DNA from: Pseudomonas putida
GTDB taxonomy: Bacteria; Pseudomonadota; Gammaproteobacteria; Pseudomonadales; Pseudomonadaceae
Assembly: GCF_003228315.1 (NCBI RefSeq)
Contig: NZ_CP029693.1
Span: 868,001 to 932,000, forward strand
Length of the DNA: 64,000 bases
Reading direction: 5' to 3'
Positions 33,140 to 43,507 of the stretch are shown here, piece by piece; position 1 is the first letter of the stretch, and the number at the start of each line of letters is the position of its first letter. The notes under the pieces were generated by a model. The model searched no databases. It had not been told where the DNA came from and was given only the letters and a program-made list of their open reading frames with translations. A program made the translations under genes and the position numbers.

Positions 33140-34474
33140 ATGAGCGATGCCATCCCGCAATTCCCGGCAGATTCCGCCACTTCTAACGAACTGAAACGCA
33201 CCTACTCCAAGGTCATCTGGCGCCTGATGCCGTACCTGGTGCTGGCGTTCATTCTCAATGCCATCGACCGCCTCAACCTGTCGTTCGCCAAGCTGCGGAT
33301 GGCCGAAGACATCCTGCTCACCGATACGGCCTACGGCATCGGCGCCGGGGTCTTTTATCTGGGTTACATCCTGTTTGAAGTACCGAGCAACCTGTACATG
33401 CAGCGTGTCGGCGCACGTGCCACGTTGACCCGGATCATGATCCTCTGGGGCCTGATCACCGTGATCACAGCCTTTGTCACCAGCCCCGAGCAACTGCTCG
33501 TTGCGCGTTTTTTGCTCGGTGTCGCCGAGGCAGGATTTTTCCCCGGTCTGATTCTGTACCTCACCTACTGGTTTCCGGCCTCCGTGCGCGGGCGTATCAC
33601 CGCATCGTTTTTCATGTCCGGCATGGTCGCGGGCATGATCTGTGGCCCACTGTCAGGCACCATCATGGCCCAACTGCACGGCTGGCTCGGATTGCGCGAC
33701 TGGCAGGTACTGTTTGTCCTGACCGGATTGCCCGCAGTGATGCTGGGCTTGATCGGACGCGTTTGGTTGACCGACCGGCCTGACCAGGCGCGCTGGCTCG
33801 ACGACGATCAAAAACGTCAGATCCGCGAGGCTCTGGCGAATGAGTCGCCCCATGAGTCGGCAGGTTCGGGTTTTGTCAGCGCGTTACGCGATCCACGGCT
33901 GTATGTCGCCGGTCTGGTGTGTTTTTGCATCTACAGTGCCGCCAACACAGTGTCGTATTGGTTACCGTCCCTGGTACGCGGCTTTGGTCTGCAAGACTTG
34001 CAATTGATTGGCCTGGCCACCAGCCTGCCGTTCCTGGCCGGTCTATGTGCCATGTTCTGGCTCGGTCGCAGCTCCGATCGCCATATGGAGCGACGCTGGC
34101 ACTTGAGCCTGACCCTGTTGACAGCCGCAGCTTGCTTTTGCCTTCTGGATCTGGTCGAGGGGCACACTGCATTGTCCATGGCATTGATCAGCGTTGGGGG
34201 TGCGGCGGCGCTGGCGGCGATGCCATTGTTCTGGACGATCCCGCCCGCATTGCTAAGCAGACCCGCCGCTGCCGGCGGAATCGCCCTTATCAGCAGTCTC
34301 GGCAACCTGGCGGGTTTCCTCAGCCAGACTGCCGTTGGCGCTTTGAAAGCCGCTACCGGCAGTTTGTACCTGGCATTCGATTTGTTAGCGGTGTTGCTGG
34401 TGTCAGGCGCTCTGTTGTTGCTGATCGCGATTCCAACCGCGCGTTTGCGGGGGCACGGTCGGAATCGGGAATAG
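33140..34474 (+). CDS. MFS transporter, anion:cation symporter type
   Basis: 444 aa, twelve predicted membrane helices. N-terminal AFILNAIDRLNLSFAKLRM matches the first helix/loop of ACS-family organic-anion symporters, with EAGFFPGLILYLTYWFP in helix 4 and RGRITASFFMSGM after it. These proteins import carboxylates. ATG at 33140 has TGAGGAG 7 nt upstream; an upstream in-frame extension has no support. It probably imports the acid substrate or a pathway intermediate. Its stop codon is one base away from the stop of the convergent etfA gene, leaving no room for a separate terminator. Confidence 0.93.
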   Translation: MSDAIPQFPADSATSNELKRTYSKVIWRLMPYLVLAFILNAIDRLNLSFAKLRMAEDILLTDTAYGIGAGVFYLGYILFEVPSNLYMQRVGARATLTRIMILWGLITVITAFVTSPEQLLVARFLLGVAEAGFFPGLILYLTYWFPASVRGRITASFFMSGMVAGMICGPLSGTIMAQLHGWLGLRDWQVLFVLTGLPAVMLGLIGRVWLTDRPDQARWLDDDQKRQIREALANESPHESAGSGFVSALRDPRLYVAGLVCFCIYSAANTVSYWLPSLVRGFGLQDLQLIGLATSLPFLAGLCAMFWLGRSSDRHMERRWHLSLTLLTAAACFCLLDLVEGHTALSMALISVGGAAALAAMPLFWTIPPALLSRPAAAGGIALISSLGNLAGFLSQTAVGALKAATGSLYLAFDLLAVLLVSGALLLLIAIPTARLRGHGRNRE

Positions 34475-34475
34475 C

Positions 34476-35417
34476 TCAAACCAAGCGTTCAAACTCCGGA
34501 ACGGCGTCGAACAGATCCGCTACCAGGCCGTAATCGGCCACCTGGAAGATCGGCGCTTCCTCGTCCTTGTTGATCGCCACGATCACCTTGGAGTCTTTCA
34601 TGCCAGCCAGGTGCTGGATCGCGCCGGAGATACCGACGGCGATGTACAGCTGTGGCGCAACGATCTTGCCAGTCTGGCCAACCTGCATGTCGTTGGCGAC
34701 AAAGCCCGCGTCCACCGCGGCGCGGGAGGCACCGACACCCGCGCCGAGTTTGTCGGCCAGCGCATACAGGTGCTTGAAGTTGTCACCGTTCTGCATACCG
34801 CGGCCACCGGATACGACGATCTTCGCGGCGCTCAGGTCCGGACGGTCGGACTTGGCCAGCACTTCATTGACGAAGCTTGCGGTGCCGGCGTTGTATTCGG
34901 TATCGACGAACTCAACAGTTGCCGCCCCCCCTTCGGCAACCACCGGGTCGAAACCGGTGGTACGCACGGTGATGACCTTGACCACAGCGTTGGATTGAAC
35001 AGTGGCGATGGCGTTACCGGCATAGATCGGGCGTTTGAAGGTATCGGGACTTTCCACCGAGATAATTTCGGAGATCTGATCCACATCCAGCTGCGCGGCA
35101 ACCCGTGGCAGGATGTTTTTGCCATTGGAGGTGGCTGCGGCCAGTACGTGGGTATAAATCGAGTGCTGCTCGATCACCAGACTGGCGATCAACGCTGCGA
35201 CGTTCTCCGGCAACTGATGGGCATAGGCGGCCTGGTCGGCAACCAGCACTTTGCTGACACCCGGGATTTTCGCCGCGGCTTCAGTAACCGCACCTGCGCC
35301 CTGACCCGCCACCAGCACATGAATGTCGCCGCCGATTTGCGCGGCGGCCGCCACTGTGTTCAGGGTGACGGGCGCCAGCAGCATGTTGTTGTGTTCGGCA
35401 ATAACCAAAATAGTCAT
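34476..35417 (-). CDS. etfA: Electron transfer flavoprotein alpha subunit
   Basis: 313 aa, usual length. N-terminal [20 protein letters not shown] and the C-terminal FAD-binding block [16 protein letters not shown], then [20 protein letters not shown]. It forms a heterodimer with the beta subunit and takes electrons from acyl-CoA dehydrogenases to ETF-quinone oxidoreductase. Its ATG shares a base with the etfB stop (TGATG). Dedicated ETF genes inside a catabolic cluster fit the five dehydrogenase homologues nearby. No ETF-QO gene is visible in the window, so the chromosomal one is presumably used. Confidence 0.97.
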   Translation of the reverse strand: MTILVIAEHNNMLLAPVTLNTVAAAAQIGGDIHVLVAGQGAGAVTEAAAKIPGVSKVLVADQAAYAHQLPENVAALIASLVIEQHSIYTHVLAAATSNGKNILPRVAAQLDVDQISEIISVESPDTFKRPIYAGNAIATVQSNAVVKVITVRTTGFDPVVAEGGAATVEFVDTEYNAGTASFVNEVLAKSDRPDLSAAKIVVSGGRGMQNGDNFKHLYALADKLGAGVGASRAAVDAGFVANDMQVGQTGKIVAPQLYIAVGISGAIQHLAGMKDSKVIVAINKDEEAPIFQVADYGLVADLFDAVPEFERLV

Positions 35418-36166
35418 CAGATCACCTTCGCTTCATTTTTCAGTTTCTCGACCAGTTCGGCCACCGACTTGACCTTGATTCCCGGGCTGCGCGCGGCAGG
35501 CGCTTCGACGTTTACGGTCTTGTTGGTGGAGTCGGTGCAAATGCCCAAGGCGCCCGGTGTCAGCACTTCCAGAGGCTTCTTCTTGGCTTTCATGATGTTG
35601 GGCAGAGATGCGTAGCGCGGCTCGTTCAAACGCAGGTCGGTGGTGACGATGGCTGGTAGCTTGAGGGAAACGGTCTGCGCTCCGCCGTCGATTTCCCGCG
35701 TCACGGTCACCTTGTCCTCTCTGATTTCGACATAGGATGCGAACGTACCCTGACCGTAACCGCTCAATGCGGCGAGCATCTGGCCCGTCTGATTGTTGTC
35801 GCTGTCGATGGCTTGTTTGCCGAGGATCACCAGTTGCGGTTGTTCCTTGTCCACCACGGCCTTGAGCAGCTTGGCCACGGCCAGGGAACCCAGTGCGTCA
35901 TCGGTTTCTACCAGGATGGCGCGGTCGGCGCCCAGTGCCAGTGCGGTACGCAATTGCTCCTGTGCGGGGGACGAACCCACGCTGACCACTATCACTTCAG
36001 TGGCAACACCTTGCTCCTTCAAACGAACCGCCTCTTCCACAGCGATTTCGCAGAACGGATTCATCGCCATTTTCACGTTAGCGAGGTCGACGCCGGAACC
36101 GTCCGCCTTGACGCGGACTTTCACGTTGTAGTCGACCACGCGCTTTACAGCAGCCATTACTTTCAT
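35417..36166 (-). CDS. etfB: Electron transfer flavoprotein beta subunit
   Basis: 249 aa. [19 protein letters not shown] at the start, [18 protein letters not shown], the AMP-binding region [25 protein letters not shown] and the recognition-loop region with [20 protein letters not shown], all typical for EtfB. AGGAG precedes the ATG by 6 nt. It is the first gene of etfB-etfA and lies just downstream of an MBL-fold gene on the same strand. It should serve the acyl-CoA dehydrogenases of the cluster. Confidence 0.97.
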   Translation of the reverse strand: MKVMAAVKRVVDYNVKVRVKADGSGVDLANVKMAMNPFCEIAVEEAVRLKEQGVATEVIVVSVGSSPAQEQLRTALALGADRAILVETDDALGSLAVAKLLKAVVDKEQPQLVILGKQAIDSDNNQTGQMLAALSGYGQGTFASYVEIREDKVTVTREIDGGAQTVSLKLPAIVTTDLRLNEPRYASLPNIMKAKKKPLEVLTPGALGICTDSTNKTVNVEAPAARSPGIKVKSVAELVEKLKNEAKVI

Positions 36167-36193
36167 GGGGATCTCCTGGTGAGCGGGTTATTT

Positions 36194-37060
36194 TCAACTG
36201 TCCAGCCGATGCAAGGCGGCGTGTTGATCAAAAGGTTGATAACGGTGCTGCTTGTCACGGGCGACCTTGATCATCGCGACGCTCGGGTCGCGGCTCAGGA
36301 ACAGTCGCCCTCCCTCGGCCACCACGTGATCGAGCAAGCGCTCCTTTTCATCGATCAGGCTTTCCGGGTTGCGGTCGAAAGCCGTGGTCAGGTCGAGCGC
36401 GAGCCACTGCCGGCCAGGGACCAGATCACCGGCAAAAATGATCGGGCCGCCGGGCATATCGATTTCGGGCAACAGTTGCCCGGGGGTATGGCCATCGCTG
36501 AGGTGAAAGCGCCAGCCTTCTCCCAGCAGATTGCTGGAGCATTCGTCGATCAGGTGCATTCGCCCACTGCCTTGCAGCTGACTGATGATTTGCGGGACGA
36601 ACAGCGCTCGGTCTCGCGGGTGCGGATGGTTCGCACGCATCCAGTGCTGTCGGCCGACCAGATAACGAGCGGTCGGAAACAACAGCCGGGGCGCCTCGCC
36701 TTCACTGACGGCGAGGCGCACTTCCGGCGCGAGCATCGCATGCAGATGGGTGAGTACCACGGCGTGTATCTGCGCTTCTTCCACCCCCAGCCGGGCAAGC
36801 CCTTCCAGCAGGCCCGGAGTCGGACGCTGGCAGCGGCAGGTGCGCGGCAGTGGCGCGAACAGCGCATCGGTGCCCGCCATGACCAGGATGTTCAAGCCGT
36901 CCTGTTGCACCAGCAGCGCCCGGCACGCCAATTCGACCTCATTGTCGTAGTCAGGGCTCAGCCATTCGATCCAGGCGTTGCGCGGGGTCGTGCCAAACAG
37001 GGCCCCGCCGTCGAGCCTGCGGGGTCTGCCTGTCACCGAAAACAATTTGCGATACACCAC
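36194..37060 (-). CDS. MBL-fold protein with degenerate metal motif
   Basis: 288 aa from GTG at 37060 (AGAGAGG 5 nt upstream; a second GTG follows). The metallo-beta-lactamase fold is indicated by VLTHLHAMLAPEV, then ATARYLV-like and GRQHWMRANHPHPRDR, SDGHTPGQLLPE and FAGDLVPGRQW. The canonical HxHxDH motif reads HLHAML, so the Asp and following His of the second metal site are gone, while the late His and Asp remain. It could bind a single metal or be non-hydrolytic. It is upstream of etfB with a 27-bp gap, so it is probably in the same transcript. Confidence 0.85.
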   Translation of the reverse strand: MVYRKLFSVTGRPRRLDGGALFGTTPRNAWIEWLSPDYDNEVELACRALLVQQDGLNILVMAGTDALFAPLPRTCRCQRPTPGLLEGLARLGVEEAQIHAVVLTHLHAMLAPEVRLAVSEGEAPRLLFPTARYLVGRQHWMRANHPHPRDRALFVPQIISQLQGSGRMHLIDECSSNLLGEGWRFHLSDGHTPGQLLPEIDMPGGPIIFAGDLVPGRQWLALDLTTAFDRNPESLIDEKERLLDHVVAEGGRLFLSRDPSVAMIKVARDKQHRYQPFDQHAALHRLDS

Positions 37061-37274
37061 TTGTACCTCTCTGGACGCCATCCGCCCCGATGACCCGCAA
37101 GGGGATCGGGGTATGGCCAGCTTATCCAGAGAAAGTCGCGCATGACCCTCCCTTGAATGGGTGGGCGGCACGTCCGCGTTACCCCTGCCCCCCCTTTTGG
37201 GATAGCGCGCGAGGCGCCGGATTTGGATCTACTGGGCAGGATCATTCCGGTCGGCCGAAAAGGTGACCGACGCC

Positions 37275-39092
37275 ATGCGAGAAAAAACCATGACTGATGC
37301 TTTGCTCAATGAACGCGAACTGAGTTTCCAGCTCTATGAACTGAACGATACCGAGGCACTATTGCAGCGCCCGCGTTATGCCGATCACGACCGCTCTGTA
37401 TTCGATGCGACACTGCAAACCGCTCGCGACATCGCCGCCGACTATTTTGCCCCGCATAACCAGAAAGGCGATGCGCACGAGCCGAGTTTCGACGGTGAAA
37501 AGGTTACCCTGATCCCGGAAACCAAGTCGGCCTGGGACGCGTTCGCCCAAGCTGGTTTCCTGGCCGCGCATCACGATGCCAACGACGGCGGTTTGCAACT
37601 GCCTGAAGTCATCCTGCGGGCCTGCATGGCGTACTTCAACGCGGCCAACATCGCCACGGTGGCGTACTCGTTCCTGACCATCGGTGCCGCCAACCTGATC
37701 AAGAGCTTTGCCAGCGATGTGCTGCGCCAGCGCTTCCTGCCGCCCATGCTAGACGGGCGCTTCAGCGGTACCATGGCCTTGACCGAGCCTGGCCAGGGTT
37801 CTGCACTCGGTGACCTGCGGACCCTCGCCCGCCCGGCCGACGACGGGAACTATCGCCTGTTCGGCCAGAAAATGTTCATTTCCGGTGGCGACCACTCGCT
37901 AACAGAAAACATCGTGCACCTGGTGCTCGCACGAATCGAAGGCGCACCGGCCGGCACCCGAGGTATTTCGCTGTTTTTGGTGCCCAAGTTCCTGGTCAAT
38001 GACGATGGCACATTGGGTGCCCGCAATGACGTAGCCCTGGCCGGCCTGCTGCACAAACTGGGTTATCGCAACACCACCTCCACCGTACTGAATTTCGGTG
38101 AACAGGCCGGTGCCGTCGGTTACTTGGTGGGTGAAGCCAACAAAGGTTTGTCCTACATGTTCCAGATGATGAACGAAGCACGCATCGGAGTGGCACTGGG
38201 GGCTTCGGCGTTGGCGTATCAGAGTTTCAACCGGGCGCTGGACTATGCCCGAGAGCGACCTCAGGGCCGTCGACCGGGGAACAAGGACCCTCTGTCGCCG
38301 CAGGTGCGCATCGTGGAACACGCCGACGTGCGCCGCTTGTTGTTGCAGCAGAAAACCTATGCCGAAGGAAGTCTGGCGCTGTGCCTGTATGCCAGCACCC
38401 TGTATGAGGACGCGCATACCTCGCCCGACGAAACGGCACGCCACGAAGCCCGCGAACTGCTCGACCTGCTGATCCCCATGGTCAAGTCGTACCCTTCCAA
38501 ATATGGAGTCATTGCTTCGGACATCGGCATTCAGGTTCTCGGCGGTTCCGGTTATATCCGCGAATACCCACTGGAGCAGTACTACCGCGACAATCGCCTG
38601 AACCCCATCCACGAAGGTACTGAGGGTATTCACGGCCTTGATCTGCTGGGGCGCAAGCTGCAACAGAACGGCGCAATGGGCTACCGTCTGTTTGTCGGCA
38701 ACGTGCGCCAAACCCTTGAGCAGGCTGCGCGCGACCATCGCTGTGCGGCACTCGCCGATGAACTCGCCTGCGCTCTGGACTGCCTCCAACAAACAACCAA
38801 AAGTCTGATTGAACAAGTCGCTGAAGATGCCGAGCGAGGCCTGTCAAACGCCACCGTCTACCTCGACCTCTTCGGTCGTGTGCTGGTTGGCTGGCTGTGG
38901 TTGCGCATGGCACTGATTGCCAGCCGCGCCCTGAGCGAGGGCGCGACCGGCAGCGAGGCGGATTTCTACAACGGAAAAATGCAAGCGGCGCGCTACTTCA
39001 TCGACTGGGAGCTGGCCACCATCGAGGCGCAGTCACGTTTGCTGATCCGTGCCGATTGCACCAGCTTCGACATGCAGGACCCGTGGTTCTGA
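37275..39092 (+). CDS. Long acyl-CoA dehydrogenase with C-terminal extension
   Basis: About 605 aa, longer than the 380-aa type. Blocks: GTMALTEPGQGSALGD, KMFISGGDH, MFQMMNEARIGVALG, GGSGYIREYPLEQYYRDNR and the catalytic Glu of HEGTEGIHGLDLLGRKL, followed by a roughly 130-residue helical extension typical of the AidB/FadE-like long subfamily. Starts: ATG at 37275 has AGGTG about 9 nt upstream; ATG at 37290 is the alternative and would begin MTDALLNERELSF. Divergent from the MBL/ETF set and followed 38 nt later by a FadB-like gene, so dehydrogenation and hydration/oxidation are encoded in series. Confidence 0.93.
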   Translation: MREKTMTDALLNERELSFQLYELNDTEALLQRPRYADHDRSVFDATLQTARDIAADYFAPHNQKGDAHEPSFDGEKVTLIPETKSAWDAFAQAGFLAAHHDANDGGLQLPEVILRACMAYFNAANIATVAYSFLTIGAANLIKSFASDVLRQRFLPPMLDGRFSGTMALTEPGQGSALGDLRTLARPADDGNYRLFGQKMFISGGDHSLTENIVHLVLARIEGAPAGTRGISLFLVPKFLVNDDGTLGARNDVALAGLLHKLGYRNTTSTVLNFGEQAGAVGYLVGEANKGLSYMFQMMNEARIGVALGASALAYQSFNRALDYARERPQGRRPGNKDPLSPQVRIVEHADVRRLLLQQKTYAEGSLALCLYASTLYEDAHTSPDETARHEARELLDLLIPMVKSYPSKYGVIASDIGIQVLGGSGYIREYPLEQYYRDNRLNPIHEGTEGIHGLDLLGRKLQQNGAMGYRLFVGNVRQTLEQAARDHRCAALADELACALDCLQQTTKSLIEQVAEDAERGLSNATVYLDLFGRVLVGWLWLRMALIASRALSEGATGSEADFYNGKMQAARYFIDWELATIEAQSRLLIRADCTSFDMQDPWF

Positions 39093-39130
39093 GCCTGTCC
39101 ATCCCCCTTCAGCCACAACAAGGAGTCATC

Positions 39131-41242
39131 ATGAATTCCCTGGTCACTTATCAGGTACAAGACAATCTAGCGTTGATCGGTCTGGCTCGCCCGCCGGTCA
39201 ACGCCCTGGGGCAACCCCTGCGTGAAGCCATACTCCAGGCCTGCGAACAGGCCAATGCCGACGCCTCGGTGCGCGCCATTGTCCTCTATGGCGCCAATGG
39301 CTTGTTCAGCGCCGGCGCGGACATCAGCGAATTCGGCAGCGCAGCGTCCTTTGCTGCGCCGAATCTACCTGACCTTTGCCTGCGCCTGACCTGTCTTGAC
39401 AAACCCCTGGTGGCCGCTATTGGCAAGCTGGCGCTGGGCGGTGGCCTTGAGCTCGCACTCGCCTGCGGCTATCGCATCGGCGAACCGCAGACTCGCGTAG
39501 GCCTTCCGGAAATCAATCTCGGGTTGTTACCCGGCGCCGGCGGCACCCAGCGTCTGCCTCGGCTGATTGGGGCCCAAGCGGCTCTGGACATGATGATGAG
39601 CGGCGCCCCTGTGTCGGCCGGTCGTGCTCTGGAGCTTGGGATTGTCGACCGGCTCGCCGATAGCCCCGAACAATTGCTTGAAGTCGCCTGTGTCTATGCC
39701 CGCGAACTGATCACCGTCCACGCCCCGGCCAGACCCGCCGAGCGTTTCGCCAAACCGGCCGAAGGCTTGGCGGCAGATTTCTTTGAACGTTACCGCAGTG
39801 AAAATGAGCCCCGCTGGAAGAGCCGTCTGGCTCCCCGTCTGGTTTTTTCCGCCGTAGAAGCCGCTTGCGTGTTGCCGCTAGACCAGGGACTGGCCCGGGA
39901 AGTTGCACTGTTCAAGCAGGCTGAAGCGTCTTCCCAGTCTGAGGCATTGCGCCATGTGTTCTTCGCCGAACGCGAAGCGGGCAAGATACCCGGAATCGAC
40001 GCCTCGACGGCGTTGCTTGCGATTGGCAAAGTCGCGGTCGTCGGCGCCGGCACCATGGGCGGTGGCATCGCCATGAACTTCGCCAATGTCGGCATCCCGG
40101 TGACCTTGCTGGAGCGTCAGGGTGACGCACTGGATCGCGGCCTGGCGCATATCCGAAAGACCTACGGCATCAGCGTCAAACGCGGCAAGCTGAGCGAATC
40201 CACGCTGGAGCAGCGCATGGCACTGCTTACCGGCACTCTCGACTACGCCGACCTGGCCGACGCCGACCTGGTGATCGAAGCGGTGTTCGAAAAGCTCGAG
40301 ATCAAGCAGGAAGTGTTCCGCAGCCTTGATCGCGTGTGCAAGCCCGGCGCCATTCTGGCGACCAACACCTCTTCTCTGGACGTCGATCTGATCGCTGCCG
40401 TGACCTCCCGTGCGCAGGATGTTATCGGTCTGCATTTTTTCAGCCCGGCCAACGTCATGCGACTGCTGGAAGTGGTCAACGCCCGGGAAACCTCGGCTCA
40501 AGTGCTGGCCTCCACCCTCAAGATGGGCCGCACCATCGGCAAGATCCCGGTGGTGTCCGGTGTGTGCTTCGGTTTTATCGGCAACCGCATGCTCGAACCT
40601 TATGCCCGCGAAGCCCACCGCTTGGTCCTCGAAGGCGCTACCCCGGAACAGGTGGATGGCGTGCTGACTGACCTGGATTTGAACATGGGTGTGTTCACCA
40701 TGCTCGACTTGGCCGGCGTCGACGTGAACTTTCTGGTGCGCGATGCCAACCGTGCCGCCATTGCGCACGATCCGAGCTATTGCCGCCTAGGTGATGAGCT
40801 GTACAGCATGGGTCGCTTCGGCCAGAAAACCGCACGTGGTTTTTACGCTTACGAAGGGCGGGAAAGGCGCAACGATCCTGATGTCGTTGCCGCGGCCGAA
40901 CGCCTGGCCGCAGAACTGTCCGTACCCCGTCGAGCCATCGACAAACAGGAAATACATGACCGTTGCCTGTTCATGCTGATCAACGAAGGCATTCAGTTGC
41001 TGGATGAGGGCATCGCCCTGCGCGCCAGTGATATCGATCTGGTCTGGATCAACGGGTACGGCTTCCCGGCGCACCTCGGCGGCCCTATGCACTATGCCGA
41101 GCAATATGGTCTGGACAAGGTCCTGGCCGGCATCCTGCACTACCGTCAGTCCCTGAGCGAATACGGCCAGATGTGGTTCACCCCGGCACCTCTGCTGGAG
41201 CGTCTTGTGGCGGCCGGCAAAACCACGATCGAACGCATCTGA
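39131..41242 (+). CDS. FadB-like enoyl-CoA hydratase/3-hydroxyacyl-CoA dehydrogenase
   Basis: 703-aa bifunctional enzyme. The crotonase half (residues about 1-190) keeps both catalytic Glu residues ([12 protein letters not shown] and [18 protein letters not shown]). The dehydrogenase half starts at [18 protein letters not shown], with the catalytic His in [17 protein letters not shown] and IGNRML later, and a C-terminal domain with [21 protein letters not shown] lies 5 nt before ATG. It does steps two and three of beta-oxidation on the (3S) path. It is the only hydratase in the window with an intact active site. An SDR follows on the same strand. Confidence 0.96.
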   Translation: MNSLVTYQVQDNLALIGLARPPVNALGQPLREAILQACEQANADASVRAIVLYGANGLFSAGADISEFGSAASFAAPNLPDLCLRLTCLDKPLVAAIGKLALGGGLELALACGYRIGEPQTRVGLPEINLGLLPGAGGTQRLPRLIGAQAALDMMMSGAPVSAGRALELGIVDRLADSPEQLLEVACVYARELITVHAPARPAERFAKPAEGLAADFFERYRSENEPRWKSRLAPRLVFSAVEAACVLPLDQGLAREVALFKQAEASSQSEALRHVFFAEREAGKIPGIDASTALLAIGKVAVVGAGTMGGGIAMNFANVGIPVTLLERQGDALDRGLAHIRKTYGISVKRGKLSESTLEQRMALLTGTLDYADLADADLVIEAVFEKLEIKQEVFRSLDRVCKPGAILATNTSSLDVDLIAAVTSRAQDVIGLHFFSPANVMRLLEVVNARETSAQVLASTLKMGRTIGKIPVVSGVCFGFIGNRMLEPYAREAHRLVLEGATPEQVDGVLTDLDLNMGVFTMLDLAGVDVNFLVRDANRAAIAHDPSYCRLGDELYSMGRFGQKTARGFYAYEGRERRNDPDVVAAAERLAAELSVPRRAIDKQEIHDRCLFMLINEGIQLLDEGIALRASDIDLVWINGYGFPAHLGGPMHYAEQYGLDKVLAGILHYRQSLSEYGQMWFTPAPLLERLVAAGKTTIERI

Positions 41243-41299
41243 CCACAACCGGCAGGCATCCATTCGGTGCCTGCTTCTCTCGTCAACAGGACACCTGCA

Positions 41300-42094
41300 A
41301 TGAACGAAACAGTCTCCCTTTCCCATTCCCCCTTCTCTCTCGCCGGTAAAACCGTGCTGATCACCGGTGCCTCCAGCGGCATTGGCGAACACCTGGCGCG
41401 GGTTGCCGTTCGTGCCGGCGCGCGAGTGGTGCTGACGGCACGCCGGGTGGAGCGCCTGCAGCAATTGGCCGAGACGATAATCTACAACGGTGGCCAGGCG
41501 CTGCCGGTCGCCTTGGATGTCACCGATCGCGACAGTGTTGAAGCCGCATTTGATGAGGCCGAAGCCGCTTATGGTGTAGTGGACGTGGTGCTCAACAATG
41601 CGGGCATCGGCAACGGCCAGCGCGTGCTGGAAATCAGTGAAGAAGACTGGCGCCACATGCTGTCGACCAATCTCGACGGCGTCTGGCGGGTGGCCCAGTG
41701 CGCGGCGCAACGCCTGGCTCGTGCCGAGCAGCCGGGCAGTATCGTCAACATTGCCTCGATGCTAGGCCTGCGGGTGGGCACCGGATACAGCCACTACTGC
41801 ACGGCCAAGGCGGGCGTGGTGCAGTTGACCAAATCATTGGCGCTGGAACTGGCGCGCTACGGGATTCGGGTCAATGCCATCGCACCGGGCTACTTCAAGA
41901 CTGAAATGACCGATGGCGGCTTCTTCGACAGTGAAAAGGGCCAAGCCTATATTCGCGAGGCAGTACCGTTGCGCCGGCTAGGGCAACTGGAGGAGCTGGA
42001 TGGCCCGTTCCTGTTGCTCGCAAGCGAGGCTGGGGCCTATATGTCTGGTGCGGTGCTGGCAGTGGATGGCGGACAATTGGTGGGGAGCCTGTAA
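41300..42094 (+). CDS. SDR-family oxidoreductase
   Basis: 264 aa. NAD(P) site ITGASSGIGEHLARVAV, followed by ARRVERLQQLAE, whose Arg after the second strand favours NADPH. NNAGIGNGQRVLE, then catalytic Ser and YxxxK in NIASMLGLRVGTGYSHYCTAKAG, and the usual IAPGYFKTEMTDGGF. Ends with SGAVLAVDGGQLVGSL. ATG has AGGA 8 nt upstream. It is 57 nt downstream of the FadB-like gene on the same strand. It may be a 3-oxoacyl/3-hydroxyacyl oxidoreductase for substrates the FadB unit cannot handle; the substrate is unknown. Confidence 0.93.
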   Translation: MNETVSLSHSPFSLAGKTVLITGASSGIGEHLARVAVRAGARVVLTARRVERLQQLAETIIYNGGQALPVALDVTDRDSVEAAFDEAEAAYGVVDVVLNNAGIGNGQRVLEISEEDWRHMLSTNLDGVWRVAQCAAQRLARAEQPGSIVNIASMLGLRVGTGYSHYCTAKAGVVQLTKSLALELARYGIRVNAIAPGYFKTEMTDGGFFDSEKGQAYIREAVPLRRLGQLEELDGPFLLLASEAGAYMSGAVLAVDGGQLVGSL

Positions 42095-42101
42095 AGCGCT
42101 A

Positions 42102-42132
42102 TCAGGCGGTCCGGGTTATCCCGGCCGCCTGA
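42102..42132. terminator. Bidirectional hairpin between convergent SDR and thiolase genes
   Basis: TCAGGCGGTCCGGG, TTAT, CCCGGCCGCCTGA is a 13-bp stem with one internal mismatch. It fills the short gap between two convergent genes, the expected place for a shared terminator. There is no strong T-run on either side. Confidence 0.6.
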
Positions 42133-42146
42133 GCCATGGAGTTAAA

Positions 42147-43331
42147 TCACAACACTTCGAACAAACCGGCGGCGCCCATGCCACCGCCGACGCACATACT
42201 CACCACCACATACTTCACGCCACGACGTTTGCCCTCCAGCAACGCATGGCCGACCATCCGCGCGCCGCTCATGCCATAGGGGTGACCGATGGCGATCGCG
42301 CCGCCGTTGACGTTCAATTTCGCTGGATCAATCCCCAGGGTCTGCGCGCTGTACAGCACCTGGCAGGCAAAAGCCTCGTTGATCTCCCACAGGCCGATGT
42401 CATCCACGCGCAGTCCGTGCTGGCGCAGCAGCTTAGGGATCGCCAGCACCGGTCCGATGCCCATTTCTTCAGGCGCCAGACCCGCCACGGCGATGCCACG
42501 ATACAGGCCCAGCGGGCTCACTGAGGAACGGGCTACCAGTGCACCACTCATCAGCACACAGGCGCTGGCGCCGTCGGACAATTGGCTGGCGTTGCCCGCG
42601 GTGATGCAGCCACCTTCAAGCACGGGGGCCAATGCTTGCAGATTGTCGAGCGTGGTCTGCGGGCGATTCCCCTCATCCAGCGTCAGGTGCACGTCTTCAT
42701 AGGTGACGGCGCCGCTCTGCTTGTCGACGATTTTCTTGCGCACGCTGACCGGTACGATTTCATCGGCGAACAAGCCCGCCGCCTGTGCCGCCGCAGTGCG
42801 TTGCTGGGACTGGAGGCCGTAAACGTCTTGGGCTTCACGACTGATGTTGTAGCGTCGGGCGACAATCTCAGCGGTCTGCAACATCGGCATGTAGGCATGC
42901 TCGGCCATACGCAACACAGTGGCATCCTGTTCGGCGGCGGCGAACTGCGTGTGCGGGTTTTGCACCCGGCTGATCTGTTCCTGGCCGGCACCGACCGTCA
43001 CCTGCATGCCATCGACCATGATCTGTTTGGCGGCAATGGAGATTGCCATCAGGCCAGAGGCGCATTGACGGTCGATGGTCTGGCCGCTGACAGACAATGG
43101 CAGGCCGGCCGCCAGTGCCGACAGACGAGCCAGGTTGGTCGCGGCGGTACCGCTCTGCATGGCCGTGCCCATCACCAGGTCGTCAATTTGTCCCGGTTCG
43201 ATGCCCGCACGTTCGACCGCGGCACGAATGGCCACCGCGCTCATCGACGGCGACTTTAAATCATTGAACGCACCGCGAAAGGCTTTGGCGATTGGCGTGC
43301 GGGCAGTGGAAACGATAACGGCGTCTTGCAT
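42147..43331 (-). CDS. Acetyl-CoA C-acyltransferase (classical thiolase)
   Basis: 394 aa. All active-site blocks of degradative/biosynthetic thiolases are present: nucleophile in [43 protein letters not shown] with the catalytic His, and the second Cys in [20 protein letters not shown] has GGAG 9 nt before; the frame extends upstream without support. It performs the final thiolytic cleavage of 3-ketoacyl-CoA. Downstream of a long acyl-CoA dehydrogenase on the same strand. It complements the two SCP-x-type thiolases elsewhere in the cluster. Confidence 0.97.
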   Translation of the reverse strand: MQDAVIVSTARTPIAKAFRGAFNDLKSPSMSAVAIRAAVERAGIEPGQIDDLVMGTAMQSGTAATNLARLSALAAGLPLSVSGQTIDRQCASGLMAISIAAKQIMVDGMQVTVGAGQEQISRVQNPHTQFAAAEQDATVLRMAEHAYMPMLQTAEIVARRYNISREAQDVYGLQSQQRTAAAQAAGLFADEIVPVSVRKKIVDKQSGAVTYEDVHLTLDEGNRPQTTLDNLQALAPVLEGGCITAGNASQLSDGASACVLMSGALVARSSVSPLGLYRGIAVAGLAPEEMGIGPVLAIPKLLRQHGLRVDDIGLWEINEAFACQVLYSAQTLGIDPAKLNVNGGAIAIGHPYGMSGARMVGHALLEGKRRGVKYVVVSMCVGGGMGAAGLFEVL

Positions 43332-43507
43332 GGTATTGCGCTCCAGCGGTAAGTCGCAGAACAAGCGGCTCAATGCCGCCCGCAGGGATTGAGCAATCGG
43401 CACCGGAGGGTGCCGATTATTGAGGGCAGAGGATCTGCGTGGGGGCAGCGTAACCAGCGGAAGGCATGGCCCGCCCCTCCCTTTGTGGCAACACCGGCGG
43501 GGACATT

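Noticed and set aside
35813..37093. Plus-strand open frame of 426 codons opposite etfB and the MBL gene
   Set aside because: His-rich shadow translation typical of antisense frames in Pseudomonas.
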